DNA of 64,000 bases from Caballeronia sp. SL2Y3 (GCF_022879575.1 NZ_CP084260.1:1674001-1738000); one strand, 5' to 3'; positions 8,963 to 19,049 are shown, numbered from the stretch's first letter. The notes: generated from the letters alone by a model not told the origin. A program made the numbers and translations.

Positions 8963-10507
8963 TCAAAGCTGCGGATTGAGCTTTTCGACCTTCGAATGCA
9001 GCTTGTTGAGCGCGGCGATATACGCCTTCGCCGAAGCGGCGACGATATCCGGATCCGTGCCGACGCCGTTCACGATACGCCCGCTCTTCGACAGCCGCAC
9101 CGTCACTTCGCCCTGCGCCTGCGTGCCGGTCGTGATCGCGTTGACCGAGTACAGCACGAGTTCCGCGCCGCTTTCCACCTTCGATTCGATCGCGTGCAGC
9201 GTGGCATCGACCGGGCCGTTGCCGCGTGCTTCGCCCGTCAATTCGGTGCCATCCACCGCGAAGACCACGCGCGCCTGCGGCTGCTCGCCGGTCTCCGAAT
9301 GCTGCTTCATCGAAACGAAGCGGAAATGCTCCTTCGCCTGCGCTTCCGGCGATTCTTCGGAGACGATCTGCATGATGTCTTCGTCGAAGATTTCGGCTTT
9401 GCGGTCCGCCAGATCCTTGAAGCGCGCGAACGCGGCATTCACTTCCGCTTCCGATTCGAGCTGCACGCCGAGTTCTTCGAGACGCTGCTTGAACGCGTTG
9501 CGGCCGGACAGCTTGCCGAGCACGATCTTGTTCGCGCTCCAGCCCACGTCTTCGGCGCGCATGATTTCGTAGGTGTCGCGCGCCTTCAGCACGCCGTCCT
9601 GGTGGATGCCCGACGCGTGCGCGAACGCGTTCGCGCCGACCACCGCCTTGTTCGGCTGCACGACGAAGCCGGTGATCTGCGAGACGAGCTTCGAAGTCGG
9701 CACGATCTGCGTCGTGTCGATACCCAGGTCGAGCCCGAAATAATCCTTGCGCGTCTTGACCGCCATCACGATTTCTTCGAGCGACGTATTGCCCGCGCGC
9801 TCGCCCAGGCCGTTGATCGTGCATTCCACCTGACGCGCGCCGCCGATCTGCACGCCCGCGAGCGAATTCGCCACCGCCATGCCGAGGTCATCGTGGCAGT
9901 GAACGGAGAAGATGGCCTTGTCCGAATTCGGGATGCGCTCGCGCAGCGTCTTCACGAGGTTGCCGTAGAGTTCCGGCACGCCATAACCCACCGTGTCGGC
10001 GATATTGATCGTGCGCGCGCCTTCGTCGATCACCGCTTCGAGCACGCGGCACAGAAAGTCGATATCCGAGCGGCTGCCGTCTTCCGGTGAGAACTCCACA
10101 TCGTCCGTGAACTTGCGGGCGAAGCGCACCGCGAGCCGCGCCTGTTCGTACACCTGCTCCGGCGACATGCGCAGCTTCTTTTCCATATGCAGCGCGGACG
10201 TGGCGATGAACGTGTGAATGCGGAAGCGGTTCGCGGGCTTCAACGCATCGGCGGCGCGCTGGATGTCCTTGTCGTTGGCGCGGGCAAGCGAGCAGACCGT
10301 GCTGTCCTTCACGAGCGAGGCGATCGTCTGGATCGCGTCGAAGTCGCCGTTGGAACTGGCGGCGAAACCGGCCTCGATCACGTCGACCTTCATGCGCTCC
10401 AGTTGCTTCGCGATGCGGATCTTCTCCTCTTTCGTCATCGAAGCGCCGGGGGACTGCTCGCCGTCACGCAAGGTCGTATCGAAGATGATCAACTTGTCTG
10501 CTGCCAT
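8963..10507 (-). CDS. leuA: 2-isopropylmalate synthase
   Basis: First committed step of leucine synthesis: condenses acetyl-CoA with 2-oxoisovalerate. The 514-residue product has the HMGL-like catalytic domain ([13 protein letters not shown] near 9-21, metal-binding HCHDD near 203-207) and a C-terminal LeuA allosteric domain (about 370-505) for leucine feedback. The start at 10507 has AGGAG. A leucine-rich leader ORF with its own promoter lies upstream, so attenuation by leucyl-tRNA supply is likely in addition to allosteric control. Confidence 0.97.
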   Translation of the reverse strand: MAADKLIIFDTTLRDGEQSPGASMTKEEKIRIAKQLERMKVDVIEAGFAASSNGDFDAIQTIASLVKDSTVCSLARANDKDIQRAADALKPANRFRIHTFIATSALHMEKKLRMSPEQVYEQARLAVRFARKFTDDVEFSPEDGSRSDIDFLCRVLEAVIDEGARTINIADTVGYGVPELYGNLVKTLRERIPNSDKAIFSVHCHDDLGMAVANSLAGVQIGGARQVECTINGLGERAGNTSLEEIVMAVKTRKDYFGLDLGIDTTQIVPTSKLVSQITGFVVQPNKAVVGANAFAHASGIHQDGVLKARDTYEIMRAEDVGWSANKIVLGKLSGRNAFKQRLEELGVQLESEAEVNAAFARFKDLADRKAEIFDEDIMQIVSEESPEAQAKEHFRFVSMKQHSETGEQPQARVVFAVDGTELTGEARGNGPVDATLHAIESKVESGAELVLYSVNAITTGTQAQGEVTVRLSKSGRIVNGVGTDPDIVAASAKAYIAALNKLHSKVEKLNPQL

Positions 10508-10634
10508 GTTGGGCTCCTGTGGGGAGATTTATCGATTGTTGGAAATATCGAGATAGAACGACAAAGGGAATCCGGGTGTTCGCGCCACCGCTGGCGTCGA
10601 AAACCTTGAACGAGCAGACGGGAGGCGAGACAGA

Positions 10635-10721
10635 TCAGCGCGGTAGGCGCGCTAGTAGCGATAGTGCGCGTAGGAACGCACCAGCCGAGGAAGACGAGAG
10701 AAGGAACAGAGAAATGTTCAT
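10635..10721 (-). CDS. leuL: leucine leader peptide (leuA attenuator)
   Basis: A 28-codon ORF in the leuA leader, ending 127 bases before leuA. Eight of 28 residues are Leu, and the last five (L17, L20, L22, L23, L26) are all CUA, a rare Leu codon in such G+C-rich genomes. Two hairpins overlap these codons (10664-10681 and 10637-10653). The CGCGCC-U-ACC strand at 10642-10651 can instead pair with GGUGGCGCG at 10581-10589. No ribosome binding site precedes the ATG; the promoter places +1 on the ATG itself, suggesting a leaderless message. I see no U-run terminator before leuA. Confidence 0.72.
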   Translation of the reverse strand: MNISLFLLSSSSAGAFLRALSLLARLPR

Positions 10722-10727
10722 TCGAAA

Positions 10728-10756
10728 ACTATAACGGCTTTCGAAGACGCGTGCAA
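10728..10756 (-). promoter_or_regulatory. promoter of the leuL-leuA transcript
   Basis: Minus-strand -35 TTGCAC (10751-10756), 17-bp spacer, -10 TATAGT (10728-10733). Six bases separate the -10 from the leader-peptide ATG at 10721, so the predicted +1 is the A of ATG. The rest of 10508-10869 holds only this promoter, the leader ORF, its hairpins and the terminator at 10807-10840. Confidence 0.65.
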
Positions 10757-10800
10757 TGAGGCTTTGCGATCGCATCAATAGCCCACTTCGCGACGACGCG

Positions 10801-10840
10801 ACAAAACAAAAAGCCTGCATTCGCGAGAACGCAGGCTTTT
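10801..10840 (-). terminator. intrinsic terminator of the NlpC/P60 gene
   Basis: Stem AAAAGCCTGC/GCAGGCTTTT (10809-10818 with 10831-10840), followed on the minus strand by TTGTTTTG. It ends the gene to its right just before the leuA promoter. Confidence 0.85.
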
Positions 10841-10869
10841 GTGATGCGCGTGTGAAGCAAAGGGGTCGG

Positions 10870-11541
10870 TCAGTAACCGCCGAGCGTCGCGCTCACGCGC
10901 TGACGCAATTCAGCGCCGTCGTTGAACTGCGCGTTCTCGATGCGGCGAGCGCCCGTGAACCGCTTTTCCCAATAGCCGTTTTCCATGTCGTCGACGCGGA
11001 TCGTGCTGCCGGTGGACGGCGAATGCACGAACTTGTTGTCGCCGATATAGATGCCGACATGCGAGAACGAGCGGCGCATCGTGTTGAAGAACACGAGATC
11101 GCCCGGCTTGAGATCCGACACGCGGACCTTCTCGCCGACGCGGCTCATTTCTTCGGCGCGGCGCGGCAGCGTCATGCCGAGCGTGTCCTGAAAGACGTAG
11201 CGCACGAAGCCGCTGCAATCGAGGCCCGAATCCGGCGTGTCGCCGCCCCAGCGATAGCGCACGCCGATCATGTTGAGCGCGCCGACGACGACGTCGCCTG
11301 CCTTGCTCGCTACGCCGGAGAAGAACGCCTTCGCGCCGCGCGGTGCGCTGGCGGTATCCGCCGTGGCTGCGACGGCCGCAGTGTCGGCGGCTTTGGAAGC
11401 GGTGGAGATGCCGTTGCCGGCATTTTGGCTGTTACTGCTGACTTCGTCGGCGAAAGCGCCGGAAGTGGTGGTCATCAGAAGGCCGAGCAACATGCCCGCG
11501 GCAGCGCGCGCACATGTCTGAGTCAACGTGAGTGGTTGCAT
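10870..11541 (-). CDS. NlpC/P60 family cell-wall hydrolase
   Basis: A 223-residue exported C40 peptidase that probably cleaves peptide cross-links in peptidoglycan. A signal peptide ends near residue 31 (SGAFA-DE), then comes an Ala/Ser/Thr-rich linker to about 68. The catalytic domain has Cys in LDCSGFVRYVF (C109) and His in HVGIYIG (H161), with H173 as the likely third residue. The start at 11541 is the first Met directly ahead of a signal peptide. It has its own promoter and terminator, so it is monocistronic. Confidence 0.9.
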   Translation of the reverse strand: MQPLTLTQTCARAAAGMLLGLLMTTTSGAFADEVSSNSQNAGNGISTASKAADTAAVAATADTASAPRGAKAFFSGVASKAGDVVVGALNMIGVRYRWGGDTPDSGLDCSGFVRYVFQDTLGMTLPRRAEEMSRVGEKVRVSDLKPGDLVFFNTMRRSFSHVGIYIGDNKFVHSPSTGSTIRVDDMENGYWEKRFTGARRIENAQFNDGAELRQRVSATLGGY

Positions 11542-11603
11542 CGGTCGGTAGGTTTTACAATTAAAGACTGAAAAATCAGTGAGATATGTGAAAGTTTGAA
11601 CGC

Positions 11604-11632
11604 ATACTAGCCACAAAGTATTTAACTGTCAA
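11604..11632 (-). promoter_or_regulatory. sigma70 promoter of the NlpC/P60 gene
   Basis: Minus-strand consensus -35 TTGACA (11627-11632), 17-bp spacer, -10 TAGTAT (11604-11609). It sits about 60 bases upstream of the coding start in a conspicuously A+T-rich stretch. Confidence 0.75.
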
Positions 11633-11688
11633 AAGAAATAGGAAAATACAATTGAGACGGACACGCAATTGACGAAAAAGAAAGAATT

Positions 11689-13287
11689 TTAGGAATTCAG
11701 GGCTGCCGCCAGTAGCTTTCGTGTGTATTCGTCGGAAGGATTCGCAAAAATCTTCTCTGCTTCACCAGCCTCGACGACATTTCCATCTCGCATGACCGCG
11801 ACGCGATGCGCCATCGCGCCGATCACCTGCAAGTCGTGGCTGATAAACACATATCCCAGATTGTGCTTCTTCTGAATGTCGGCAAGCAGCGCCAGAACTT
11901 GAGTCTGGATTGAGACATCGAGCGCGCTCGTCGGTTCGTCGAGAATGAGAATGCTCGGTTCCAGCACGAGCGCGCGCGCAATCGCGATGCGCTGCCGCTG
12001 CCCGCCCGAGAACTCGTGCGCGTAGCGCGTGAGCGCCGTGCGATCCAGCCCGACTTCGCGCAGCACGGCAATCACCTTCGCGCGGCGCGCGGCCGCATCC
12101 AGTTCCGGGCGATGCAGCGCCAGCCCTTCGCCGACGATGCGCTCCACCGTCTGGCGCGGCGATAGCGAACTGAACGGGTCCTGAAACACCACTTGCAGAT
12201 TCGAGCGCAACACGGTCTTTTCGCGCCCGTGAAAATCGCCGAGCGCCCTGCCCTGAAACTGCACGCTTCCGTGCGAGATGCGCTGCAAGCCGAGCAGCGC
12301 CATCGCGAGCGTCGACTTCCCGGAGCCGGATTCTCCGACGATGCCGAGCGTTTCTCCCTGCCGCACGGAGAGCGTCACGTCGTCGACGGCCTTGAAGCGG
12401 CCGCGCCGGAACCACCCCTGAAAGCCCGGCAGCCGCGTCGGATATTCCACGCGCACGTCTTTCGCATCGAGCAGCACGGGCGCGATCGGCAGGACCGGCA
12501 GCACGCGCCGCTCGGGCCGGCTGTTCAACAGGCGCTGCGTGTACGGGTGCTGCGGCGACTCGAAGATCGTGTCGACCGCGCCGCTTTCGACCAGCACGCC
12601 CTTTTCCATCACGGCCACGCGCTCTGCGAAACGCCGCACCAGATTCAGATCGTGCGTGATGAGCAGCACCGCCATGCCGCGCTTCTCGGCCTCGTCGCGC
12701 TGAAGCTCCAGCAGCAGTTCGACGATCTGCGCGCGAATGGTCACGTCGAGCGCGGTCGTCGGCTCGTCGGCGAGCAAGAGACGCGGGCGGCACGCGAGCG
12801 CCATCGCGATCATCACGCGCTGGCGCTGGCCGCCTGAAAGCTGATGCGGATAACTGTCGACGCGCCGCTCCGGTTCCGTAATGCCCGTGCGCGCCAAGAG
12901 CGCGATGGCGCGCTCGCGGGCCTGTCGCGGAGTCGCGCCGTCGTGAAGCTGGATCGTCTCGCCGATCTGATCGCCGACGGTGTACAGCGGATTGAGCGCG
13001 GTCATCGGCTCCTGAAAGATCATCGCGATGTCCGAGCCGCGCAGGCCGCGCATCTCGCGCTCGCTTTTCGCGAGCAGGTCTTCACCGGCGAAGCGGATGG
13101 CGCCCGTCACTTCGGCATCGCGCAAAAGACGCAGCACCGACAGCGCGGTCACGCTCTTGCCCGAGCCCGATTCGCCGACGAGCGCGACGCGTTCGCCCGC
13201 GCGAACGTCGAGTGTCACGCCATCGACGGCGAGCGTGTCGCCGAAGCGCACGCGCAGATTGTCGATCGACAAGAGCGGCGCGCTCAT
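11689..13287 (-). CDS. yejF: ABC importer double ATPase (YejF-type)
   Basis: A fused two-domain ATPase of 532 residues that powers a peptide/oligopeptide importer. Each half has its own Walker A (GESGSGKS at 38-45 and again near 317), [16 protein letters not shown] signature and Walker B ([24 protein letters not shown]). The start at 13287 overlaps the yejE stop in ATGA, showing translational coupling. It is the last gene of yejABEF. The substrate is probably oligopeptides (E. coli Yej takes up microcin C and peptides), an inference from family. Confidence 0.92.
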   Translation of the reverse strand: MSAPLLSIDNLRVRFGDTLAVDGVTLDVRAGERVALVGESGSGKSVTALSVLRLLRDAEVTGAIRFAGEDLLAKSEREMRGLRGSDIAMIFQEPMTALNPLYTVGDQIGETIQLHDGATPRQARERAIALLARTGITEPERRVDSYPHQLSGGQRQRVMIAMALACRPRLLLADEPTTALDVTIRAQIVELLLELQRDEAEKRGMAVLLITHDLNLVRRFAERVAVMEKGVLVESGAVDTIFESPQHPYTQRLLNSRPERRVLPVLPIAPVLLDAKDVRVEYPTRLPGFQGWFRRGRFKAVDDVTLSVRQGETLGIVGESGSGKSTLAMALLGLQRISHGSVQFQGRALGDFHGREKTVLRSNLQVVFQDPFSSLSPRQTVERIVGEGLALHRPELDAAARRAKVIAVLREVGLDRTALTRYAHEFSGGQRQRIAIARALVLEPSILILDEPTSALDVSIQTQVLALLADIQKKHNLGYVFISHDLQVIGAMAHRVAVMRDGNVVEAGEAEKIFANPSDEYTRKLLAAALNS

Positions 13288-14396
13288 TGACCGCCTCCGG
13301 CCTTGACCGCATCCGCGATGCGCGTGTCGAGCGCATTGCGCAGCGCATCGCCCATGAAGGTGAGCAGAAGCAATGTCGCCACCAGCACGCCGAAGGTCGA
13401 GACCGAAATCCACCACGCGTCGAGATTGGCCTTGCCCTGCGCGAGCAGTTCACCGAGCGACGGCGTCGGCGACGGCACACCCAGCCCGAGAAAATCGAGG
13501 CTCGTGAGCGCGAGAATCGCCCCACTCATTCGAAACGGCAGGAATGTGATGACGGGCGTCAGGCTATTGGGCAGCACATGCCGCCAGATGATCTGCCAGT
13601 TGGACAAGCCCATCGCGCGGGCGGCGCGCACATAGTCCTGCGTGCGGTTGCGCAAAAACTCCGCGCGCACGTAATCCGACAGGCCGATCCAGCCGAAAAG
13701 CGACAGCAGCACGATGAGCAGGATCAGACTCGGCTCGAAGATCGACGCGAAGATGATGAGCAGATAAAGCTCCGGCAGCGCGCTCCAGATTTCGATCAGC
13801 CGCTGCCCGGTAATGTCGATGCGTCCGCCGAAGTAACCCTGCACCGCGCCCGCGACGACGCCGAGCACGGTGCCGATGGCCGTCAGCACGAGCGCGAACA
13901 GCACCGACACGCGAAAGCCGTAGACGAGCCGCGCGAACACGTCGCGGCCGCGATCGTCGGTGCCGAGCCAGTTTTCGCGCGACGGCGGCGCCGGGTTCGA
14001 GCCCTTCGAGAAGTAATTGAGCGTGTCGTAGTAATAGTGATTCGGCGGATAGACCGCGAAGTTGCCCGGCGCGTTGAAGCGGTCGCGCACGAACGGATCG
14101 AGATAATCGGCGGGCGTCGGGAAGTCGCCGCCGAAGGTCGTCTCGGCGTAAGTCTTGACGAGCGGAAAGTAGAACTGCCCCTGATAGCGCACGACGAGCG
14201 GCTTGTCGTTCGACCACAGCGGCCCCGCGAGGCTGATGACGAACGCCGCGACGAACACGACGAGGCTCCAGTACCCCAGCCGGTTGCGTCGGAAACGCTG
14301 CCACACGCGCCGCCCGGGCGTCGTCGAGACTTCGGGGCGCAGCGGCTGGCCGTCTGTTGCGGTCGCGGCGCGGCGCGACGATGCGGCTCGGTTCAA
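13284..14396 (-). CDS. yejE: ABC importer permease (YejE-type)
   Basis: Inner-membrane permease of 370 residues. One N-terminal helix (about 44-64) precedes a long periplasmic loop, then five helices form the BPD permease domain with the EAA-like loop (ARAMGLSNWQIIWRHVLPN near 257-275). The start is TTG at 14396, two bases after the yejB stop, and no better start is visible upstream. The 4-base overlap with yejF and the gene order A-B-E-F are those of E. coli yej. Confidence 0.92.
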   Translation of the reverse strand: MNRAASSRRAATATDGQPLRPEVSTTPGRRVWQRFRRNRLGYWSLVVFVAAFVISLAGPLWSNDKPLVVRYQGQFYFPLVKTYAETTFGGDFPTPADYLDPFVRDRFNAPGNFAVYPPNHYYYDTLNYFSKGSNPAPPSRENWLGTDDRGRDVFARLVYGFRVSVLFALVLTAIGTVLGVVAGAVQGYFGGRIDITGQRLIEIWSALPELYLLIIFASIFEPSLILLIVLLSLFGWIGLSDYVRAEFLRNRTQDYVRAARAMGLSNWQIIWRHVLPNSLTPVITFLPFRMSGAILALTSLDFLGLGVPSPTPSLGELLAQGKANLDAWWISVSTFGVLVATLLLLTFMGDALRNALDTRIADAVKAGGGQ

Positions 14397-14397
14397 G

Positions 14398-15438
14398 TCA
14401 ACGCTCCAGTTGCTCGAATTGAATGCGCGGATCGACCCATACGTAGCAAAGGTCCGAGATGAGCTTCGTCGCGAGGCCGATCAGCGTGAAGAGATACAGC
14501 GTGCCGAGCACGACGGGATAATCGCGCCGCACGACCGATTCGTAAGAAAGCAGCCCGAGGCCGTCGAGCGAAAAGAGCGTCTCGATCAGCAGGCTGCCCG
14601 TGAAGAACGCGCCGATGAACGCCGCCGGAAAGCCGACGATCAGCGGCAAAAGCGCATTGCGGAACACGTGCTTCCAGAGCACGCGCCGCTCGCCCAGGCC
14701 CTTCGCGCGCGCGGTGAGCACGTATTGCTTGCGGATTTCGTCGAGGAACGCGTTCTTCGTCAGCATGGTGATCACGGCGAAGCTCCCGACCACCGACGCC
14801 ACCACGGGCAACGTGATGTGCCACAGATAATCGAGGATTTTCCCGCCGAGCGAGAGCGTCGCCCAGTTGTCCGAAGTCAGATTGCGCAGCGGGAACAGTT
14901 GCCAGAACGTTCCGCCGCCGAACAGCACGAGCAGCAGCACGCCCAGCACAAAGCCGGGAATCGCAAAGCCGATCAGGACGATGAGACTCGTCGCGACATC
15001 GAACTTCGAGCCGTTCTTCACGGCCTTCGCGATGCCGAGCGGCACCGATATCAGATACGTGATGAAGAACGTCCACAAGCCGATGCTGATGGACACCGGC
15101 AGCTTCGACACGATGAGCGACCACACGCTCTGATGCCGGAAGTAGCTCTCGCCGAGATCGAAGCGCGCGAACTTGCCGAGCATCAGGAAATAACGCTGCA
15201 GCGGTGGCTTGTCGAAGCCGTAAAGCGCCTTGAGTTGCGCGATCTGCTGTGCATCGACGCCGGTGTGCGAGCGCATGCCGAACGCCGCGCCGCCTTCCGC
15301 GTTGCCGCGCCGCAGATCGTGAACGGCCTGCTCCACCGGACCGCCCGGCACGAACTGGATCACGACGAAGGTCAGCGTGAGCACGCCGACGAGCGTCGGG
15401 ATCATCAACAGAATGCGTTTAAGGATGTAGCTCCACAT
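14398..15438 (-). CDS. yejB: ABC importer permease (YejB-type)
   Basis: Inner-membrane permease of 346 residues, DppB family. The N-terminus MWSYILKRILLMIPTLVG is typical, and the EAA-like loop is LTARAKGLGERRVLWKHVF near 222-240. It partners YejE to form the channel. It starts 10 bases after the yejA stop codon, and its own stop lies one base from the yejE start, so the four genes are one operon. Confidence 0.93.
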   Translation of the reverse strand: MWSYILKRILLMIPTLVGVLTLTFVVIQFVPGGPVEQAVHDLRRGNAEGGAAFGMRSHTGVDAQQIAQLKALYGFDKPPLQRYFLMLGKFARFDLGESYFRHQSVWSLIVSKLPVSISIGLWTFFITYLISVPLGIAKAVKNGSKFDVATSLIVLIGFAIPGFVLGVLLLVLFGGGTFWQLFPLRNLTSDNWATLSLGGKILDYLWHITLPVVASVVGSFAVITMLTKNAFLDEIRKQYVLTARAKGLGERRVLWKHVFRNALLPLIVGFPAAFIGAFFTGSLLIETLFSLDGLGLLSYESVVRRDYPVVLGTLYLFTLIGLATKLISDLCYVWVDPRIQFEQLER

Positions 15439-15448
15439 CGCGTCGTCC

Positions 15449-17341
15449 TTATTTAGATACCGCCGCGGGCTTCTGCCACCACGTCGAGAGCACCCACTCA
15501 TCCGCGACGTAATAAAGCGGCAGCGTCGACGGATAGCCGAGCGTATTGCGGTACGCCACCCGATGCGTCGCCGAATACCAGTGCGGAATCACGTAATAGC
15601 CGTTCATCAGCACACGGTCGAGCGCGTGCGTGGCATCCACGAGCTGATCGCGCGTCTGCGCGGACACGACCTTGCGCAAAATCGCGTCGATGGCCGGCGA
15701 CTTCACGCCCGCGAGGTTGTCCGAGCCCTGCTCGTCCGCGTATTTGCTGCCGAAGCGCGACACCTGCTCGGTGCCCGGCACCTGCACGTCGGGCAGACGC
15801 ACGCTCGTCATGTCGAAGTCGAACGCATCGAGGCGCTTCTGGATCAGCGCGTAATCGACCGTGCGGAAGTTCATCGTGATGCCGAGCTTCTGCAGGTTGC
15901 GTCCGAACGCGGCCGCGACCGGCTCCATCGACGCGCCGCCGCCCGTGTCGTCGAGTATCTCGAACACGAACGGCTGGCCCTTCTCATTGCGCAGCGCGCC
16001 GTCGCGATACGTCCAGCCGGCTTGCGCCAGCAACTCGCGCGCCTTGATGAGATTCGCGCGCAGCGAGCCGGGCGGATCGGTGTCGGGCTGCTTCGGCATC
16101 TCGCCGAAGACCGCGGGATCGAGCTTGTTGCGCAGCGGATTGAGAATCGCGAGCTCGCCTTCGCTCGGCATGCCTTTCGCCTGCAGGTCCGTGTTGACGA
16201 AGAAGCTGTCCGTGCGCTTGTACTGGTTGAAGAACAGTTGCCGGTTGAGCCACTCGAAGTCGAGCGCGAGATCGAGCGCCTGCCGCACGCGCACGTCCTT
16301 GAAAAGCGGCCGGCGCAGGTTCATGAAGAAGCCCTGCATGCCGGTGCCGTTGTGATGCGGAAACTCGCGCTTGATGAGTTCGCCGCTATCGAACCGCTTG
16401 CCGATATCGCGCCGCACCCAGCTTCGCGCGACGTTTTCGACGAGCACGTCGTACTCGCCGGCCTTGAACGCTTCGAGCCGCGCGGTGGCGTCCGAATACA
16501 GCTTGTAGTCGATGCGCGCGAAGTTGTGCGTGCCGACGCGCACCGGCAGCGACGCGCCCCAGTAGTGCGGATCGCGCTTGTAGGTGATCGTGCGGCCGTT
16601 GTCGAACGAGTCGATCACGTAATCGCCGCTCGCAATCGGCTTTTCGAACGCGAGCTGATCGAACGGGATGCGCGTGCCGTCGGGCCGCATGCCCCATTTG
16701 CGCGAGAACACCGGAATGCCGCCCGCGAGCAGCGGCATTTCGCGCGTCGCCACTTTGTATTCGAAGCGGATAGTCAGCCGGTCGACGACAACCGCCCGCG
16801 TGATCTGCCCGAAGTACACCGAAAACTGCGGCGCGGCTTTCGGACTCTTGAGCGTCTCGAAGGAGAACTTGACGTCCTCGGCCGTGACCGGATCGCCATT
16901 GTTGAAGCGCGCTTTCGGGTTGATGTGGAAGGTCGTCGACAATCCGTCCGGCGCCACGTCGATATTGTCCGCGAGCAGGCAATAGGCGCTCGCCACTTCG
17001 TCGGAGCTTCCTGTCGTCAGGCTTTCGAACATGAGCCCGAGGCCCGGCGCGGCATTGCCTCTCAGCGTGAACGGATTGAACTTGTCGAAGCTCGTCAGGC
17101 GGCTCGGATTGGCGAGCACCAGCGTGCCGTCGCGCGGCGCGTCGGGATTCACGTAATCGAAGTGCTTGAAGTCCGGCGGATACTTCGGCTCGCCGTACTG
17201 CGCGTAGGCGTGCGCGGCGAACGCCGGGCTGCCCGGGAAGCAGGCGACCCAGGCGACGCTGGCGGCGAGCATGAGCGCGAGGCGCTTGCCCCGCGCGGGC
17301 GGTGATGCGAACGGCAGGCGGGACGTCGACAGCCCGGTCAT
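15449..17341 (-). CDS. yejA: periplasmic peptide-binding protein (YejA-type)
   Basis: Family 5 extracellular solute-binding protein, 630 residues, receptor of the Yej importer. A signal peptide ends near residue 42 (GSPAFA-AH). The mature protein begins with HAYAQYGEPKYPPDFKHFDYVN, split here as typical YejA sequence. I chose the ATG at 17341 because AAGGAG precedes it and the signal peptide starts there; a much longer upstream reading is unsupported. It heads the yejABEF operon and is divergent from fabI. Confidence 0.92.
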   Translation of the reverse strand: MTGLSTSRLPFASPPARGKRLALMLAASVAWVACFPGSPAFAAHAYAQYGEPKYPPDFKHFDYVNPDAPRDGTLVLANPSRLTSFDKFNPFTLRGNAAPGLGLMFESLTTGSSDEVASAYCLLADNIDVAPDGLSTTFHINPKARFNNGDPVTAEDVKFSFETLKSPKAAPQFSVYFGQITRAVVVDRLTIRFEYKVATREMPLLAGGIPVFSRKWGMRPDGTRIPFDQLAFEKPIASGDYVIDSFDNGRTITYKRDPHYWGASLPVRVGTHNFARIDYKLYSDATARLEAFKAGEYDVLVENVARSWVRRDIGKRFDSGELIKREFPHHNGTGMQGFFMNLRRPLFKDVRVRQALDLALDFEWLNRQLFFNQYKRTDSFFVNTDLQAKGMPSEGELAILNPLRNKLDPAVFGEMPKQPDTDPPGSLRANLIKARELLAQAGWTYRDGALRNEKGQPFVFEILDDTGGGASMEPVAAAFGRNLQKLGITMNFRTVDYALIQKRLDAFDFDMTSVRLPDVQVPGTEQVSRFGSKYADEQGSDNLAGVKSPAIDAILRKVVSAQTRDQLVDATHALDRVLMNGYYVIPHWYSATHRVAYRNTLGYPSTLPLYYVADEWVLSTWWQKPAAVSK

Positions 17342-17594
17342 AGGCTCCTTGCGAGATGAGTGAATGGCCCGGCGCTCACGAAACGCGAGACGCAGGACCC
17401 GAGCGAGCGGCCGGACGGCTCTGGCGATGTGAGAGAATTCTACCCAATCAAAACGCCATGCGGTTTGGCGCACGGAAGGCGTCTCCTCTGATGCCCCTAC
17501 GTCCCGCCCGACCGATGCGCGCCGCACCCGACGCGAAGCCCGCAATCGAGACGCCTTGCGAGCCTCGCGTGACATTGACATTCAAGGAGCATTC

Positions 17595-18386
17595 ATGGGC
17601 TTTCTCGCTGGAAAACGAATTCTGCTGACCGGCTTGCTGTCGAACCGCTCGATCGCTTACGGTATCGCACAGGCCTGCAAGCGCGAGGGCGCGGAACTGG
17701 CGTTCACGTATGTCGGCGAGCGCTTCAAGGACCGCATCACCGAATTTGCGACCGAATTCGGCAGCGACATGGTCTACCCGTGCGATGTGAGCAGCGACGC
17801 CGACATCGAAGCGCTCTTCTCGTCGATCAAGGAACGCTGGGATACGCTCGACGGCCTCGTGCATTCCATCGGCTTCGCGCCGCGCGAAGCGATTGCCGGC
17901 GACTTCCTCGAAGGCATGACGCGCGAGAACTTCCGCATCGCGCACGACATCTCCGCATACAGCTTCCCGGCGCTGGCCAAGGCCGCGCATTCCATGCTCT
18001 CGGACAGCGCGTCGCTGCTCACGCTCAGCTATCTCGGCGCGGAACGCGCGATTCCCAACTACAACACGATGGGTCTCGCGAAGGCGTCGCTGGAAGCGAG
18101 CGTGCGTTATCTCGCGGCATCGCTCGGCCAGAAAGGCGTGCGCGTGAACGGCATCTCGGCCGGCCCGATCAAGACGCTGGCGGCGAGCGGCATCAAAGGC
18201 TTCGGCAAGATCCTCGATTTCGTGGAAGACAACGCGCCGCTCAAGCGCAACGTGACGATCGAACAGGTGGGCAACGTCGCCGCGTTCCTGCTGTCGGACC
18301 TGGCGGGCGGCGTGAGCGCGGAAATCGTGCATGTCGATGCCGGTTTCCACGCGGTCGTCGGCGGCATGGCGGGCATCGGCGAGTAA
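17595..18386 (+). CDS. fabI: enoyl-[acyl-carrier-protein] reductase (NADH)
   Basis: Last step of each fatty-acid elongation cycle. The 263-residue short-chain reductase has the FabI-type nucleotide motif [15 protein letters not shown] and the catalytic Tyr-Tyr-Lys set at Y146, Y156 and K163 ([19 protein letters not shown]). The start at 17595 has AAGGAG seven bases upstream. It is monocistronic, with a terminator just after it. This is the triclosan/isoniazid-type target family. Confidence 0.97.
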   Translation: MGFLAGKRILLTGLLSNRSIAYGIAQACKREGAELAFTYVGERFKDRITEFATEFGSDMVYPCDVSSDADIEALFSSIKERWDTLDGLVHSIGFAPREAIAGDFLEGMTRENFRIAHDISAYSFPALAKAAHSMLSDSASLLTLSYLGAERAIPNYNTMGLAKASLEASVRYLAASLGQKGVRVNGISAGPIKTLAASGIKGFGKILDFVEDNAPLKRNVTIEQVGNVAAFLLSDLAGGVSAEIVHVDAGFHAVVGGMAGIGE

Positions 18387-18407
18387 GCGCTCTCGCGGCA
18401 TCGCGTT

Positions 18408-18441
18408 AAAAAGGGCTGTTCCTTCGCGGAACGGCCCTTTT
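18408..18441 (+). terminator. fabI intrinsic terminator
   Basis: Stem AAAGGGC-U-GUUCC/GGAAC-G-GCCCTTT with a UUCG-type loop, followed by TTTTG, 20 bases after the fabI stop. Confidence 0.85.
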
Positions 18442-18466
18442 GTCGTTTGGCGGCGGTCGAGCGAGA

Positions 18467-18838
18467 TCAACGGTGGCCGTGACCGTGGCCGTGACCGTTC
18501 CCGTGGCCATTACCGTGGCCGTTGCCGTGTCTGTGCTCGTATCCATGGCCGTAGCCGTGATAGCGATTCCAGTCGGCGCGGCTCCAGTAGCGTCGTCCGT
18601 CCCAATACCGGTTGCCGTGCCAGCCGATCACGACCGGCGGCGCATACATCGGCCCGGGCGCGTAGATCACCGGCGGCGGCGGCGGCGCGTACACGGGCGT
18701 CGGCGCGACAAACACCGGCGCCGGAACGCCGATGTTCACGCCGACGTGCACATCCGCCGCTTGCGCGGAGCTGCCCGCCGCCCAAGCTCCGACGCTTAGC
18801 GCGACTGCGAGCGACGCCCTCGTCGTATTGACTTTCAT
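18467..18838 (-). CDS. exported His/Gly-rich protein, paralogue 1
   Basis: A 123-residue exported protein of unknown function. A signal peptide ends near residue 28 (SSAQA-AD). The middle is Pro/Tyr-rich (VYAPPPPP), then comes a VIGWHGNRYWDGRRYW segment. The last 30 residues are nearly all His, Gly, Asn and Tyr in GHGNGHG-like repeats, encoded by imperfect GTGGCC/GTGACC hexamers. Such tails often bind Ni, Zn or Cu, but that is inference. It is paralogous to the gene at 19050-19400. Confidence 0.8.
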   Translation of the reverse strand: MKVNTTRASLAVALSVGAWAAGSSAQAADVHVGVNIGVPAPVFVAPTPVYAPPPPPVIYAPGPMYAPPVVIGWHGNRYWDGRRYWSRADWNRYHGYGHGYEHRHGNGHGNGHGNGHGHGHGHR

Positions 18839-18985
18839 GGCTTCGGTCCTCGTTTACTCGTTGTTGGATGCCACGAAATATAACGGAATGCTTTCAGCCG
18901 GATATTTCCGCTTTGTAAGTTCGTGCGCATTTCGCCGTTAAGTCAGAGGAAAGCTTACTTTTCGTTACATGGGAAGCTGCAAAAC

Positions 18986-19018
18986 AAAAAGCCACCGGCG
19001 TTCGTACGGGTGGCTTTT
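18986..19018 (-). terminator. terminator of His/Gly-rich paralogue 2
   Basis: Stem AAAAGCCACC/GGTGGCTTTT followed on the minus strand by a T-rich tract (TTTTTGTTTTG), about 30 bases past the stop codon of the gene to its right. Confidence 0.85.
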
Positions 19019-19049
19019 CTGTGGAGAAGCTGTCGAGCGAGTTGCCGGC

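Noticed and set aside
15563..17305. Long open frame antisense to yejA, like others opposite mutS and lplT
   Set aside because: Shadow frames caused by G/C at the third codon position; no start signals and no family.
18470..18545. Short regular repeats resembling a CRISPR array
   Set aside because: The units are about 6-12 bases, have no spacers, and encode the Gly/His tail of the exported protein in frame.
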